The translations under genes were made by a program, and so were the position numbers. A stretch of DNA of 53,176 nt from positions 1 through 53,176 of the forward strand of contig JAFZQN010000104.1 in NCBI GenBank assembly GCA_017620375.1. The letters run 5' to 3'. The notes beneath the pieces are model-generated. The model searched no databases. It worked only from the letters and a program-made list of their open reading frames with translations, and had not been told where the DNA came from. This document shows positions 33,264 through 42,451 of this stretch, piece by piece. The DNA is from Lachnospiraceae bacterium (GTDB lineage: Bacteria; Bacillota; Clostridia; Lachnospirales; Lachnospiraceae). The stretch's first letter is position 1; every line of letters starts with the position of its first letter.

Positions 33264-33857
33264 ATGAGAATATATGTTGATTTTGATGACTGTATATGCG
33301 AGACGGCCAGAGCCTTTACAGGTATAGTGGAAAGGATGTTTGGGATAACCGTTCCTTACGAAAAGGTACGTTTCTTTAATCTTAAAGATTCCTTCGGACT
33401 TACGGATCGTGAGTATGAACAACTGATGATAGAAGGACACCGCCCGGAAGTGTTATGGTCTTTTGAAGAGACACCGGGAGCGTCAAAAGTACTTAATGAA
33501 CTGATAGATATGGGACATGAGGTGGATGTCATAACCGGGAGGCCTTTCAGCTCATATGAGGACTCAAGAAAGTGGCTTGACGAGCACGGACTTAATCGTA
33601 TCAAGTTATATTGTCTTGATAAATATGACAGGAACAAGACGTTTGTAAAGAGTGAATATAATCTAAGCCTGGATGATTATTACCGGATGAAGTTTGATTA
33701 TGCCATAGAGGATTCACCGCTTGCATTTAGGTTTTTTGAACATATGCCGGAACTAAAGGTCATGATTTTTGACCGTCCATGGAATCGCGATTGTGAGATC
33801 ACTAATTGTAACTATATGCACTGTCCTGATTGGGAGTTTATCAAGTCAAAAATATAA
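33264..33857 (+). CDS. HAD-family 5-prime nucleotidase (NT5C-like)
   Basis: 197 aa. The N-terminal YVDFDDCICET gives the DxD catalytic motif of HAD hydrolases. The next motif is VITGRPFSS, and FDYAIEDSPLAF is motif IV. The size and DFDDCI start resemble the 5-prime(3-prime)-deoxyribonucleotidase family, so it is probably a nucleotide phosphatase; other small phosphatases are possible. GGGAGAG precedes the ATG. It is followed 27 bp later by the MBL-fold gene. Confidence 0.82.
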   Translation: MRIYVDFDDCICETARAFTGIVERMFGITVPYEKVRFFNLKDSFGLTDREYEQLMIEGHRPEVLWSFEETPGASKVLNELIDMGHEVDVITGRPFSSYEDSRKWLDEHGLNRIKLYCLDKYDRNKTFVKSEYNLSLDDYYRMKFDYAIEDSPLAFRFFEHMPELKVMIFDRPWNRDCEITNCNYMHCPDWEFIKSKI

Positions 33858-33884
33858 AGAAACAGAAACGGGATTCAAAGATCA

Positions 33885-34988
33885 ATGAAAAAGATATATA
33901 AGAAACTGATCACAATATTTGGTATAGCGGCCGGTATAGAAGCGTTTTTCAGGCTGTATCCTGCATTTGGCGGGAAAGTTACGGACGAAGACAGAGAAAG
34001 CTATAAGTCCAGATGCAGATACATGAAGGGTAAGAAATTCGTATATCCCGATGAGTGGAAAACGGACGGAATGCCGGCAAATGAAAAGGTGTCAACTAAC
34101 GGGGGTAGACCTGAGGTTAAGCTGCCTGTATATACACCTGATTTTGATATGCCGGAAAAAGGGAAATTGAAATTCACTTGGTTCGGGCATTCATCGATAC
34201 TGCTTCAGGTATCGGGAAAGAATATATTGATAGATCCTGTATTGTTTAAGAGATTTTTCCCCATCCCTAAAATGGGGCCTAAGCGTTTTTCGGATAATCC
34301 GGTGAGTATTGATGATCTGCCGCATATCGATATCGTACTTATCACGCATGATCATCATGATCACCTGGAACCCCGTACCATCAAGAAGCTTGACCATAAA
34401 GTGGACAGATATATAGTTCCCATCGGTGTTGAAAAACACCTTAAAAAATGGGGCATAGATGCTAAGAAGATCAAGAGTCTTTCGTGGTGGGAAAGTACAA
34501 TAGTGGATGATATCGAGAACTCGGAAGACAGTATTGAGTTTACCTGCACACCTTCAAGACATTTCTCTGGCAGAAGGCTTACCGGACAGAACCAGACAGA
34601 GTATTGCTCCTGGGTTATAAAGACTCCGAACAATAAGATATTTGACAGCGGCGACGGAAGTATCGGTAAGCATTTTGAAAAGATACATAATTGCTTCGGT
34701 GACTTTGATCTGGCCTTCATGGAATGCGGTCAGTACAGCGATAAGTGGCATTACAGTCATATGTATCCCGAAGAGTCTGTGGAGATGGCAGAAACAGTCG
34801 GTGCTAAGGCTGTGGTACCGATACACTGGGGTGCATTTTGCATAGCCGATCATGCATGGGATGACTCTATCAGAAGATTTACTGATAAAGCGGATGAAAA
34901 AGAATTAAATGTACTGACACCTCATATTTCGGAGACGGTAGAGTATGACCAACCGGAAAAATATAAGGATAAATGGTGGATTAACTAA
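33885..34988 (+). CDS. MBL-fold metallohydrolase, NAPE-PLD/UlaG-like
   Basis: 367 aa. A basic, hydrophobic N-terminus could anchor it in the membrane. The metallo-beta-lactamase fold has the HxHxDH motif in THDHHDHLE (about residues 152-160). Upstream GHSSILLQVSGKNILIDPVL and downstream FSGR..., IFDSGDGSIG and IHWGAF complete the fold. This is the family of N-acyl-phosphatidylethanolamine phospholipase D and of L-ascorbate-6-phosphate lactonase. A lipid or lactone hydrolase is likely; the substrate is open. Terminator follows at 34995. Confidence 0.88.
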   Translation: MKKIYKKLITIFGIAAGIEAFFRLYPAFGGKVTDEDRESYKSRCRYMKGKKFVYPDEWKTDGMPANEKVSTNGGRPEVKLPVYTPDFDMPEKGKLKFTWFGHSSILLQVSGKNILIDPVLFKRFFPIPKMGPKRFSDNPVSIDDLPHIDIVLITHDHHDHLEPRTIKKLDHKVDRYIVPIGVEKHLKKWGIDAKKIKSLSWWESTIVDDIENSEDSIEFTCTPSRHFSGRRLTGQNQTEYCSWVIKTPNNKIFDSGDGSIGKHFEKIHNCFGDFDLAFMECGQYSDKWHYSHMYPEESVEMAETVGAKAVVPIHWGAFCIADHAWDDSIRRFTDKADEKELNVLTPHISETVEYDQPEKYKDKWWIN

Positions 34989-34994
34989 GAATAA

Positions 34995-35033
34995 ACAATG
35001 GGTTTGACGAATATCAGGCCCATTGTTTTTTTG
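34995..35033 (+). terminator. Intrinsic terminator after the MBL-fold gene
   Basis: ACAATGGG (34995-35002) pairs with CCCATTGT (35019-35026), with a 16-nt loop that can itself pair weakly, followed by a run of T. It separates the MBL gene from the GH94 gene. Confidence 0.88.
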
Positions 35034-35077
35034 TATTATCTTGTACTTTTTATTATGAAAGATTGCAAAAAATCACA

Positions 35078-35106
35078 TTGTAATAATTGAGGATAGATTG
35101 TATAAT
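35078..35106 (+). promoter_or_regulatory. Promoter of the GH94 phosphorylase gene
   Basis: TTGTAA at 35078-35083, 17-bp spacer, perfect TATAAT at 35101-35106. Leader about 35 nt before ATG 35147. No inverted repeat operator was noticed near it. Confidence 0.75.
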
Positions 35107-35146
35107 GTATATAGTTTTTATTATATCATTTCACGGAGGAAATCAC

Positions 35147-37543
35147 ATGCAGTACGGATATTTTGATCTGGAAAACAAAGAGTACGTAATCACAAGGCCT
35201 GACACGCCTGCACCCTGGTGTAATTACCTTGGTTCGCCCGCTTACGGTGCCATTATTTCGAATAATGCCGGCGGTTACAGCTTTGTAAAGAGCGGAGCAA
35301 ACGGACGTATCACAAGATATCGTTTCAATTCTATGATGGCTCTGCCCGGACGTTACATCTATTTAAGAGATAAGGCAACAGGTGACTACTGGACCACATC
35401 TTGGCAGCCTGTAGGGAAGCCTTTGGACACATATAAGAACGAGGTACGTCACGGTACCGGTTATTCAGTATTTACATCGGAGTACTCAGATATCAAGTCT
35501 GAGGTTACATATTATGTACCGAAGGATGCTGAGTACGAAGTTTGGTCGGCTTTAGTAACCAATAATTCTGCATCGGCACGTGACCTTTCCGTATTCGGTT
35601 TTGTAGAGTTTACCAATGAAAACAACTACGAGCAGGATGGTGTAAACCTCCAGTATACACTTTTCATCTCCAGGACCGAGCTTATGGGTAAGAAGCTGGT
35701 ACAGCATATCAACGAGCTTATCGGCAGGGATGAGAACGGCGAGAACGGACATGAGAGATTTTTAGGTCTTGCTAATCAGCCTATATCAGGTGCTATGGGT
35801 GATTATGAGAAGTTTATCGGACCTTACAGAACATTTTCAAATCCTATAGCTGTTGAAAAGGGCGCTTGTGACGGCTCTATGAATTACAACAGCAATTCCT
35901 GCGGCGCACTTCAGAGTGATGTTACACTTGCTCCCGGTGAGACCAAGCAGTTTGTATTTATCCTTGGTTCTAAGAAGCCTCATGAGGCTGATACTATTAT
36001 AGCTAAATATGCTGACGGCAGCATCGTTGAAAAGGAAGTTGAAGAACTTAAGGCTTACTGGCATGCAAAGCTTAATAACTTTGCAGTTGAGACTCCTTCG
36101 GTTGAATTCAACAACATGATCAATGTATGGAATGCATATCAGTGCTTCATCACATTTACTTGGTCAAGAGCTGCATCACTTATTTACTGCGGATTACGTA
36201 ACGGATACGGCTATCGTGATACCGTACAGGATATCCAGGGTATCATCCACCTTGATCCCGAGATGGCATGCGACAAGATCCGTTTCATGCTTTCCGCACA
36301 GGTTGATAACGGCGGCGGACTTCCTCTGGTTAAGTTTAATCATAATGCCGGCCATGAGAATACACCTGATGATCCTGAGTATGTTAGAGAGACAGGTCAT
36401 CCTTCATACCGTGCGGATGATGCTCTGTGGCTTTTCCCTACCGTATACAAGTATGTAGGCGAAACAGGAAACAAGGCTTTCTATGATGAAGTTATCGTAT
36501 ATGCTAACGGCGGCGAGGCTTCAGTATACGATCACTTAAAGAAGGCTATTGACTTCTCTATGAACAGACTTGGCGACCACGATATGCCCGCAGGCTTACA
36601 TGCCGACTGGAATGACTGCTTAAGACTCGGTGCAAAGGGCGAATCCACATTCGTAGCTTTCCAGCTTTACTACGCTATGAACATGATGGAAGAGGTTGCA
36701 ACACTTAAGGGTGATAATGAATACATTGCATATATCAAGGATGTAAGAGCTAAGCTTGCTGCTTCACTTGAGAAATGCTGGGATGAGGACCGCTTCATCC
36801 GCGGTATCCGTGAAAACGGCGTTATCGTAGGTGCAAAGAAGGATCCCGAGGCTAATATGTGGCTGAATCCTCAGAGCTGGTCAGTTATTTCCAAGTTTGC
36901 TTCCAAAGAGCAGGGTCAGACAGCTATGGGTAAGGTAGAAGAGATCCTCAACACTCCTTACGGCGTTAAGATTATGGAGCCTCCTTACAGATTCCACTGG
37001 TTTGAGGATGCACTCATGAAGGTATTTAACCCCGATACTAAGGAAAACGGCGGTATCTTCTCACAGTCACAGGGCTGGGCAATACTTGCGGAGTCACTGC
37101 TTGGCAATGGTAACAGAGCGTTTAAGTATTTCTTGGAGAGCTCACCCGCATCCATGAATGATAAGGCTGAGATCCGCTGCATAGAGCCTTATGTACACGG
37201 ACAGTTTACAGAGTCGAAGGCATCACCTTTCGAGGGCAGGTCACATGTACACTGGCTTACCGGTACAGCTTCAACCGTTATGGTTGGCTGCGTAGAGGGT
37301 ATCTTAGGTATGAGACCTGATGCTGACGGCCTCGTTATCGATCCCGCTATCCCTTCTGATTGGGAGAGCTACAAGATAGAGAAGAATTTCAGAGGCACAC
37401 ATCTTTCCATGAAGTTCGAGAATCCCGATCATGTTCAGAGCGGCGTTAAGGAACTTTATCTTAACGGCGAGAAGCTTGCAGGCAACAAGATCGACGGCAA
37501 CATGCTTAAGGCTCAGAATGATGTAAGAGTAGTACTTGGATAA
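35147..37543 (+). CDS. GH94 glycoside phosphorylase (cellobiose or chitobiose phosphorylase-like)
   Basis: 798 aa from ATG 35147 (CGGAGGA site). No signal peptide, so it acts in the cytoplasm. N-terminal block: YFDLENKEYVITRPDTPAPW. The catalytic domain contains GLRNGYGYRDTVQDIQGI and HADWNDCLRLG, whose Asp487 should be the general acid, matching the position reported in cellobiose phosphorylase. It uses phosphate to split a beta-linked disaccharide to a sugar-1-phosphate. The start (YVITRPDTPAPW) is closest in my memory to N,N-diacetylchitobiose phosphorylases, but cellobiose is not excluded. Monocistronic, between two terminators. Confidence 0.9.
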   Translation: MQYGYFDLENKEYVITRPDTPAPWCNYLGSPAYGAIISNNAGGYSFVKSGANGRITRYRFNSMMALPGRYIYLRDKATGDYWTTSWQPVGKPLDTYKNEVRHGTGYSVFTSEYSDIKSEVTYYVPKDAEYEVWSALVTNNSASARDLSVFGFVEFTNENNYEQDGVNLQYTLFISRTELMGKKLVQHINELIGRDENGENGHERFLGLANQPISGAMGDYEKFIGPYRTFSNPIAVEKGACDGSMNYNSNSCGALQSDVTLAPGETKQFVFILGSKKPHEADTIIAKYADGSIVEKEVEELKAYWHAKLNNFAVETPSVEFNNMINVWNAYQCFITFTWSRAASLIYCGLRNGYGYRDTVQDIQGIIHLDPEMACDKIRFMLSAQVDNGGGLPLVKFNHNAGHENTPDDPEYVRETGHPSYRADDALWLFPTVYKYVGETGNKAFYDEVIVYANGGEASVYDHLKKAIDFSMNRLGDHDMPAGLHADWNDCLRLGAKGESTFVAFQLYYAMNMMEEVATLKGDNEYIAYIKDVRAKLAASLEKCWDEDRFIRGIRENGVIVGAKKDPEANMWLNPQSWSVISKFASKEQGQTAMGKVEEILNTPYGVKIMEPPYRFHWFEDALMKVFNPDTKENGGIFSQSQGWAILAESLLGNGNRAFKYFLESSPASMNDKAEIRCIEPYVHGQFTESKASPFEGRSHVHWLTGTASTVMVGCVEGILGMRPDADGLVIDPAIPSDWESYKIEKNFRGTHLSMKFENPDHVQSGVKELYLNGEKLAGNKIDGNMLKAQNDVRVVLG

Positions 37544-37555
37544 TATTGTTATACT

Positions 37556-37596
37556 AGGTGCCAATGGGACAGTTCCTGTTGGCACCTTTGTTTTTT
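37556..37596 (+). terminator. Intrinsic terminator after the GH94 gene
   Basis: AGGTGCCAA (37556-37564) pairs with TTGGCACCT (37579-37587), with an inner partly paired loop, followed by TTGTTTTTT. A strong terminator. Confidence 0.9.
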
Positions 37597-37753
37597 GTGC
37601 AATATAGCGACTTGTTACGTTTTTTTTTCGAATTTATTTAATAATTTTGCTATTGAAAAACCTTGAAAAATGTAGTATCCTTTTATTCTGTGATGGTATA
37701 AACTTTTATAATACAACAGTTTGCATGACTTTTACAGTCAGAAGGATATATAG

Positions 37754-39487
37754 ATGAAAAACGATAAAGGAAACAGTAAGATACTGATCATAGGTGTTCT
37801 TTCAATAGTTCTGGGACTTGTGGCGCTCGGAGTTATACTGAAGACCGTTATATTCCCAGGCGATAAGGACGAGCCTTCGATGCTTACAGAGGTTTCAGGA
37901 GCTGAAAATACCGGAGAAAAAACCGATACAAATGATAACGATCAGACCGATAAAGATGATCCCGCCAAATCAAATGCATTTAGTGAAGGCGTAACTATAG
38001 ACGGTGTTGATGTATCAGGTAAGTCAAAAGAAGAAGTTAAAGAGCTCTTTGCTTCAAAGAATGAAGCAGCAGAAAATAAAGATCTTAATATCAGTTTTAA
38101 GCTTGATGAAGAGACAGTAGCATTAGACAGCAATGATGTAGTATTTGAAAATAACCTTGATGAAATCATCGAGGAAGCATTTAAGATCGGACGTGAAGCA
38201 GGCAGTTCCGATAAGGTATTTAAGCTTGACGAGAAGGTATCAAAAGAAAGTATTGCTGAAGCAGTACACAATGCTCTTGATAAGTACAATAAAGAGCCTG
38301 TGGAAGCCGAAGTTACAGGCTTCGATACCGAGACACTTACATTTATCATTACCGAGTCTGAGAACGGACTTAAGGTAAATACAGATAAGGTTATAGAGGA
38401 ACTTACAAAGGCATTTGAGACCGGTGATTTTTCAAAAGAGATCACTGTTGAGACCGAAGTGATCGAGCCTGAGAATTCCACTGAGTTCCTTAGCGGGTAT
38501 CTCGGACTTGTTTCATCAACCACTTCGACAACCACAAGCGTTGCAAACAGAAATACCAACATCGACCTTGTATGTCAGAAGTTGAACGGACTTGTACTTA
38601 TGCCCGGTGAACAGTTTGATTTTAACAAATATATCGGACAACGTACTGCTGAGGCAGGATTTAAAGAGGCCGGCGGTATATATGACGGAAAACTTATCCA
38701 GGAGCTTGGCGGCGGTATCTGCCAGGCAAATGCGATGATATATCACAGTGTTACCAAGGCAGACCTTCAGGTTGACTCCAGATCCGCACATACCTGGCCC
38801 AGTGACTATGTTCCTACAGGTACAGATGCTACGGTATCATGGGGCGGTCCCGAGTTCAGGTTCACCAACAGTTCTGATTATCCTATAGCTTTACATGCTT
38901 ATTATAAGAGCCAGAAGGTTACCGTTGAAGTATACGGACGTCCTGTTGCTGACGGACTGACCATTAAGCTCATCGGTGTGGTAGAGAGTAGCGTTGCTCC
39001 CGAAAAGGTTGAATATGTAGCGGACAGCTCTTTGGCAGTTGGCAAGACTGTTACAGAGAGAAGTGCACATAATGCTATCAAGGCAAGCTCATATAAAGTA
39101 TATTATGATGCAGATGGCAATGAGGTAAAGCGTGAAAAGTATTTCTCAAGCAGTTATCCTATGATCAATAAAAAGGTCAGAGTCGGTACTTTGGCTGAGG
39201 ATGGTGTTACCATATTTAAGCTCGATAAGACCACAGGTGAGGTTACTCCTCCCGAAGGTTATGTAGAGCCCACACCTACACCGGATCCCAATGCGGAGAT
39301 TACGGATACACCCGAGCCTACAAAGAAGCCTAAAAAAGACAAGAAAGACAAGAATAAGACCGAAACAGGCGAGACAGGTAACGGCGAGAGCGGAAATGAA
39401 GAATCCGGTACAGGCAGAACCGTTATCATAAACGGTAAAGAAGTTGAGCTTGGAACTCTTACTCCGGCACCCGGTCCTGTAGGCTGA
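37754..39487 (+). CDS. VanW-family cell wall protein
   Basis: 577 aa. The TM anchor is at about residues 9-30. A peptidoglycan-binding-4-like segment follows (GVDVSGKSKEEVKELF), then the VanW domain from about 255 (LMPGEQFDFNKYIGQRTAEA and QELGGGICQANAMIYHS). A G5-like domain follows at about 410-475, ending in a Pro/Thr/Lys-rich tail. The usual GGGICQVSTTLYNA is changed to ANAMIYHS, a minor variation. Probably linked to wall assembly; no vancomycin-resistance genes are near. The rpsO promoter begins just after its stop codon. Confidence 0.88.
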   Translation: MKNDKGNSKILIIGVLSIVLGLVALGVILKTVIFPGDKDEPSMLTEVSGAENTGEKTDTNDNDQTDKDDPAKSNAFSEGVTIDGVDVSGKSKEEVKELFASKNEAAENKDLNISFKLDEETVALDSNDVVFENNLDEIIEEAFKIGREAGSSDKVFKLDEKVSKESIAEAVHNALDKYNKEPVEAEVTGFDTETLTFIITESENGLKVNTDKVIEELTKAFETGDFSKEITVETEVIEPENSTEFLSGYLGLVSSTTSTTTSVANRNTNIDLVCQKLNGLVLMPGEQFDFNKYIGQRTAEAGFKEAGGIYDGKLIQELGGGICQANAMIYHSVTKADLQVDSRSAHTWPSDYVPTGTDATVSWGGPEFRFTNSSDYPIALHAYYKSQKVTVEVYGRPVADGLTIKLIGVVESSVAPEKVEYVADSSLAVGKTVTERSAHNAIKASSYKVYYDADGNEVKREKYFSSSYPMINKKVRVGTLAEDGVTIFKLDKTTGEVTPPEGYVEPTPTPDPNAEITDTPEPTKKPKKDKKDKNKTETGETGNGESGNEESGTGRTVIINGKEVELGTLTPAPGPVG

Positions 39488-39497
39488 TAAAAAAATC

Positions 39498-39526
39498 TTG
39501 ACAATGTCTTGCATTTACTATATAAT
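39498..39526 (+). promoter_or_regulatory. Consensus promoter of rpsO
   Basis: TTGACA at 39498-39503, exactly 17 bp, TATAAT at 39521-39526: full consensus at both boxes, the strongest promoter in the window. Expected start near 39533, with a leader of about 85 nt to ATG 39619. Confidence 0.92.
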
Positions 39527-39540
39527 ACGTTTGTTTTAAA

Positions 39541-39576
39541 GGACTTTGACTCAGTTTTCGGAGTCTCCAACCGGTT
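39541..39576 (+). promoter_or_regulatory. rpsO: rpsO leader structure, candidate S15 autoregulation site
   Basis: GACTC/GAGTC (39548-39552, 39561-39565), with GGA/TCC outside it, forms a bulged hairpin, and AACCGGTT (39569-39576) is a self-complementary block. S15 autoregulates through leader structures in several bacteria, so a binding site is likely here. I did not match it to a known S15 leader class. Confidence 0.45.
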
Positions 39577-39618
39577 ACTTAGTCATAGTCGACAATATAA
39601 TAAAAGGAGGTAATCGAC

Positions 39619-39885
39619 ATGATTACAAAAGAAAAGAAAGCAGCTATTATCGCTGAGTATGGTAAGACACCTGAGGATACCGGTTCTACACAGGTACAGG
39701 TTGCTATCCTTACCGCAAGGATCAATGAACTTACAGAGCATTTAAAGGTTCATAAGAAGGATCATCATTCAAGACGTGGTCTTCTTATGATGGTAGGTCA
39801 GAGACGTGGTCTCCTTGAGTACCTTAAGAAGACAGATATCAATGAATATCGTGCTCTTATCGAGAAGCTTGGTCTTAGAAAATAA
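39619..39885 (+). CDS. rpsO: 30S ribosomal protein S15
   Basis: 88 aa, standard length. The family block [20 protein letters not shown] is followed by [20 protein letters not shown] and [23 protein letters not shown]. The ribosome binding site is a full AAAAGGAGGT. It binds 16S rRNA directly in early 30S assembly. Terminator follows at 39893. It usually follows ribF, here 9.6 kb away. Confidence 0.98.
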   Translation: MITKEKKAAIIAEYGKTPEDTGSTQVQVAILTARINELTEHLKVHKKDHHSRRGLLMMVGQRRGLLEYLKKTDINEYRALIEKLGLRK

Positions 39886-39892
39886 TCACATT

Positions 39893-39925
39893 ACGCCTGC
39901 CTTTATGACAGGCGTTTTGATTTCT
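39893..39925 (+). terminator. Intrinsic terminator after rpsO
   Basis: ACGCCTG (39893-39899) pairs with CAGGCGT (39909-39915), then TTTGATTTCTT. A moderately strong terminator. Confidence 0.85.
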
Positions 39926-39965
39926 TAAGATCTTTTTATGGGAATGTGGAAACAGGTTGGTATAT

Positions 39966-41393
39966 ATGACTTATGATGATGTTCAAAACTTTATAAGTAA
40001 AGAGTGTACATCCGGTTCGGTATATGGACTCGACAGGATTAAAGAGCTTGTAAAACGTCTCGGTAATCCTGAAAAGGATATGAAGATCATCCATATAGCC
40101 GGTACCAACGGTAAAGGCTCCATATCACGGATGATAATGAGCGTACTGGCCTGTTCCGGATATAAGGTCGGTATATTTAATTCTCCTTTTTTGGACAGCA
40201 GAAGAGAGTATCTCTGTATCAACGGTGAGAATGCCACTGATGAGGGATATGCCCTAACCGGTAAAAAGGTGATCGAAGCTATAAAAGGGATAGATATACC
40301 CGGTAAAAAGAAGAATGAAATGTCGGAATATCCTACCGAGTTCGAGTTCTCATTTGCTATGGCGTTGAAGTATTTCGCGGATAATGAATGTGATTTCGCT
40401 ATAGTGGAATGCGGTCTCGGCGGACTGACTGATGCTACCAATATATTTGAAGATAAGGTGCTTAGCATTATAGCAAATATAGGACTTGATCATACAAAAC
40501 TGCTTGGGAACAGTATCAAAGAAATAACGGAACAGAAATGTGGTATCATTATTAAAAACGATATCGTGGTTGCATATCCTTCCGATAAAGAAGCAATGAG
40601 TGTGATAAAGAAGGTGTGCAGGAAAAACAGAGCCTGGCTTATAACTCCGGATTATAAGGTCTTTAACAATATGAATTATTATGATCCGGGTTTGGCAGAT
40701 AATATTAAGAAATCGGATTATAAGTATCTTCCCGATGCCGAAAAAGCATATGCTGATACTGTTGATAGTTTAAATAAGTTTATGTGCTCAAGCAGGGTGG
40801 AAAAGGTATGGCTTTCCATGCCGTATCTGCTTGACAGGCTAAACCTAAAAGGAGCATTCCAGAAGAAGAATGCTATGGTGGCCCTGGCGTCTGTTATGGC
40901 GTTAAAGTATAAAGGGTATCTGAAAAAGGTTAGCTTCACATCTATAGAAAAAGGGTTTAAAAACGTTACCTGGCCCGGAAGATTTGAGACCTTACTTAAA
41001 AAGCCGCTTGTTATAGCAGACGGCGGTCATAATATGCAGTGTACCAAGGCACTTATCGAATCGCTGGATGAAGAGGATATTAAAAAAGCTATATTTGTAA
41101 TAGGTATCATGGCAGATAAGGATTATAAAGAAGTATTCAAACTACTTACACCTTATATGGAGCAGGTGATAACTACGGAACCCTCTAATCCGAGAAGACT
41201 TGATGCGGAAGATATATGTGAATGTATACGGACGAATAAAGAGAGTATATCAGGGTTCACTATAGAAAAAGATCCCTGTAAGGCCGTAAAAAAAGCGATC
41301 GAAATAAGTAATAAGGATTATTCATGTAAGATGCCGGTGATCGTGACCGGTTCATTATATATGATGGCCGATATCAGAAAAGCTGTCAAATGA
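39966..41393 (+). CDS. folC: Folylpolyglutamate synthase / dihydrofolate synthase
   Basis: 475 aa, Mur-ligase fold. The ATP loop is IAGTNGKGSISRMI (about residues 46-58). Next is FVVECGLGG-type FAIVECGLGGLTDATN, then WPGRFE and IADGGHNMQC, all in FolC order. It adds glutamate residues to folate. ATG 39966 is chosen; an in-frame TTG at 39957 has the same weak upstream AGGTTGG. It is 19 bp from the polysaccharide deacetylase and probably in the same transcript, an unusual pairing. Confidence 0.94.
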   Translation: MTYDDVQNFISKECTSGSVYGLDRIKELVKRLGNPEKDMKIIHIAGTNGKGSISRMIMSVLACSGYKVGIFNSPFLDSRREYLCINGENATDEGYALTGKKVIEAIKGIDIPGKKKNEMSEYPTEFEFSFAMALKYFADNECDFAIVECGLGGLTDATNIFEDKVLSIIANIGLDHTKLLGNSIKEITEQKCGIIIKNDIVVAYPSDKEAMSVIKKVCRKNRAWLITPDYKVFNNMNYYDPGLADNIKKSDYKYLPDAEKAYADTVDSLNKFMCSSRVEKVWLSMPYLLDRLNLKGAFQKKNAMVALASVMALKYKGYLKKVSFTSIEKGFKNVTWPGRFETLLKKPLVIADGGHNMQCTKALIESLDEEDIKKAIFVIGIMADKDYKEVFKLLTPYMEQVITTEPSNPRRLDAEDICECIRTNKESISGFTIEKDPCKAVKKAIEISNKDYSCKMPVIVTGSLYMMADIRKAVK

Positions 41394-41412
41394 TAGTTTT
41401 GGAGGAATTGTA

Positions 41413-42438
41413 ATGAAGAAACAGATCATTAAAGCATTAAGCTTTATAGCTGTGTTTGCACTTTGTGTTTCCATGCTCGTACCTTTAGGTTACAGCGAAG
41501 CAAAAGCAGCTGAAAAGAAAGTTAAGCTTAATAGGAAAAAGATCACACTTACTACAGGTGACTGGAAAAAGTTAAAGCTCAAAAACCTGGATTATGAAAT
41601 TGATGATATCGAGTGGTCCACCACTGATAAGGCAGTAGCCAAGGTATCACGTAAGGGCTGGGTGGTAGCACTGGTAAAAGGTGAGTGTACCATTAAAGCT
41701 AAAGTAAAAGCTACCGGTAAGACATATAAGTGTAAGGTTACCGTAAATGCTCCCGATATGAGTAAGAGAGTAATAGATCCGGAAAAGCCCATCGTAGCAC
41801 TTACTTTTGATGACGGTCCCGGACCTAATACAACAGGACTTTTGGAAACACTTAAGACTTACGGTGTTACAGCTACATTTTTCATGTGCTATTCTAACGG
41901 CAGCGGATTTAAGGTATACAGCGATGTAGTACGTGAAGTATATAATTCAGGATGTGAAGTAGCAAATCATACACAGAATCATCCTCAGCTCACCAAGTGC
42001 TCGGTAGCAAAGATCGACGAAGAAGTAAATGGTAACGCCGATAAGCTTGCCGATCTGGTAGGCAGAGGACAGAAGTTCTTATTAAGACCTCCTTACGGAG
42101 CTGTTAACGACAAAGTAAGGCAGAATGTTAATGTTCCTATGATCCTCTGGTCGGTTGATTCACTTGACTGGAAATATAAGACACAGGCCAACTGTACCGA
42201 TCTTATCATGAAGGAAGTAAAAGCTCAGGTAAGAGACGGCGGTATAATCCTTATGCATGATATCCATAAGACATCATGCGAAGCTGTAAAGACAGTTCTT
42301 CCATGGCTGATCCAACAGGGCTACCAGGTATGTTCAGTCAGCGAGATGTTCGAAGCAAGAGGCGTAGAACTTGAAGACGGTGTTACCTACAGTAAATGTA
42401 TCACCGCCGCAGAATATAAGGCTAACAAAACCAAATGA
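41413..42438 (+). CDS. Polysaccharide deacetylase with N-terminal Big_2 domain
   Basis: 341 aa, secreted (signal peptide to about residue 32, SEAKAAE). Big_2 Ig-like domain about 35-115 (KKITLTTGDWKKLKL, WSTTDKAVAKVS). NodB catalytic domain from about 128: LTFDDGPGPNTT carries the metal Asp, HTQNHPQL the metal-binding His pair, and LRPPYGAVN and MHDIHKTSCEAVK the later motifs. Likely removes N- or O-acetyl groups from peptidoglycan or another wall polymer. TTTTGGAGGA precedes the start. The downstream palindrome probably ends the transcript. Confidence 0.93.
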   Translation: MKKQIIKALSFIAVFALCVSMLVPLGYSEAKAAEKKVKLNRKKITLTTGDWKKLKLKNLDYEIDDIEWSTTDKAVAKVSRKGWVVALVKGECTIKAKVKATGKTYKCKVTVNAPDMSKRVIDPEKPIVALTFDDGPGPNTTGLLETLKTYGVTATFFMCYSNGSGFKVYSDVVREVYNSGCEVANHTQNHPQLTKCSVAKIDEEVNGNADKLADLVGRGQKFLLRPPYGAVNDKVRQNVNVPMILWSVDSLDWKYKTQANCTDLIMKEVKAQVRDGGIILMHDIHKTSCEAVKTVLPWLIQQGYQVCSVSEMFEARGVELEDGVTYSKCITAAEYKANKTK

Positions 42439-42451
42439 TGACTTTTTAGAA

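Noticed and set aside
37754-39487. Vancomycin-resistance cluster suggested by the VanW protein
   Set aside because: VanW-domain proteins are common outside resistance clusters, and no vanA/B ligase, vanH or vanX is nearby. The VanY-like M15 peptidase is 10 kb away on the other strand.
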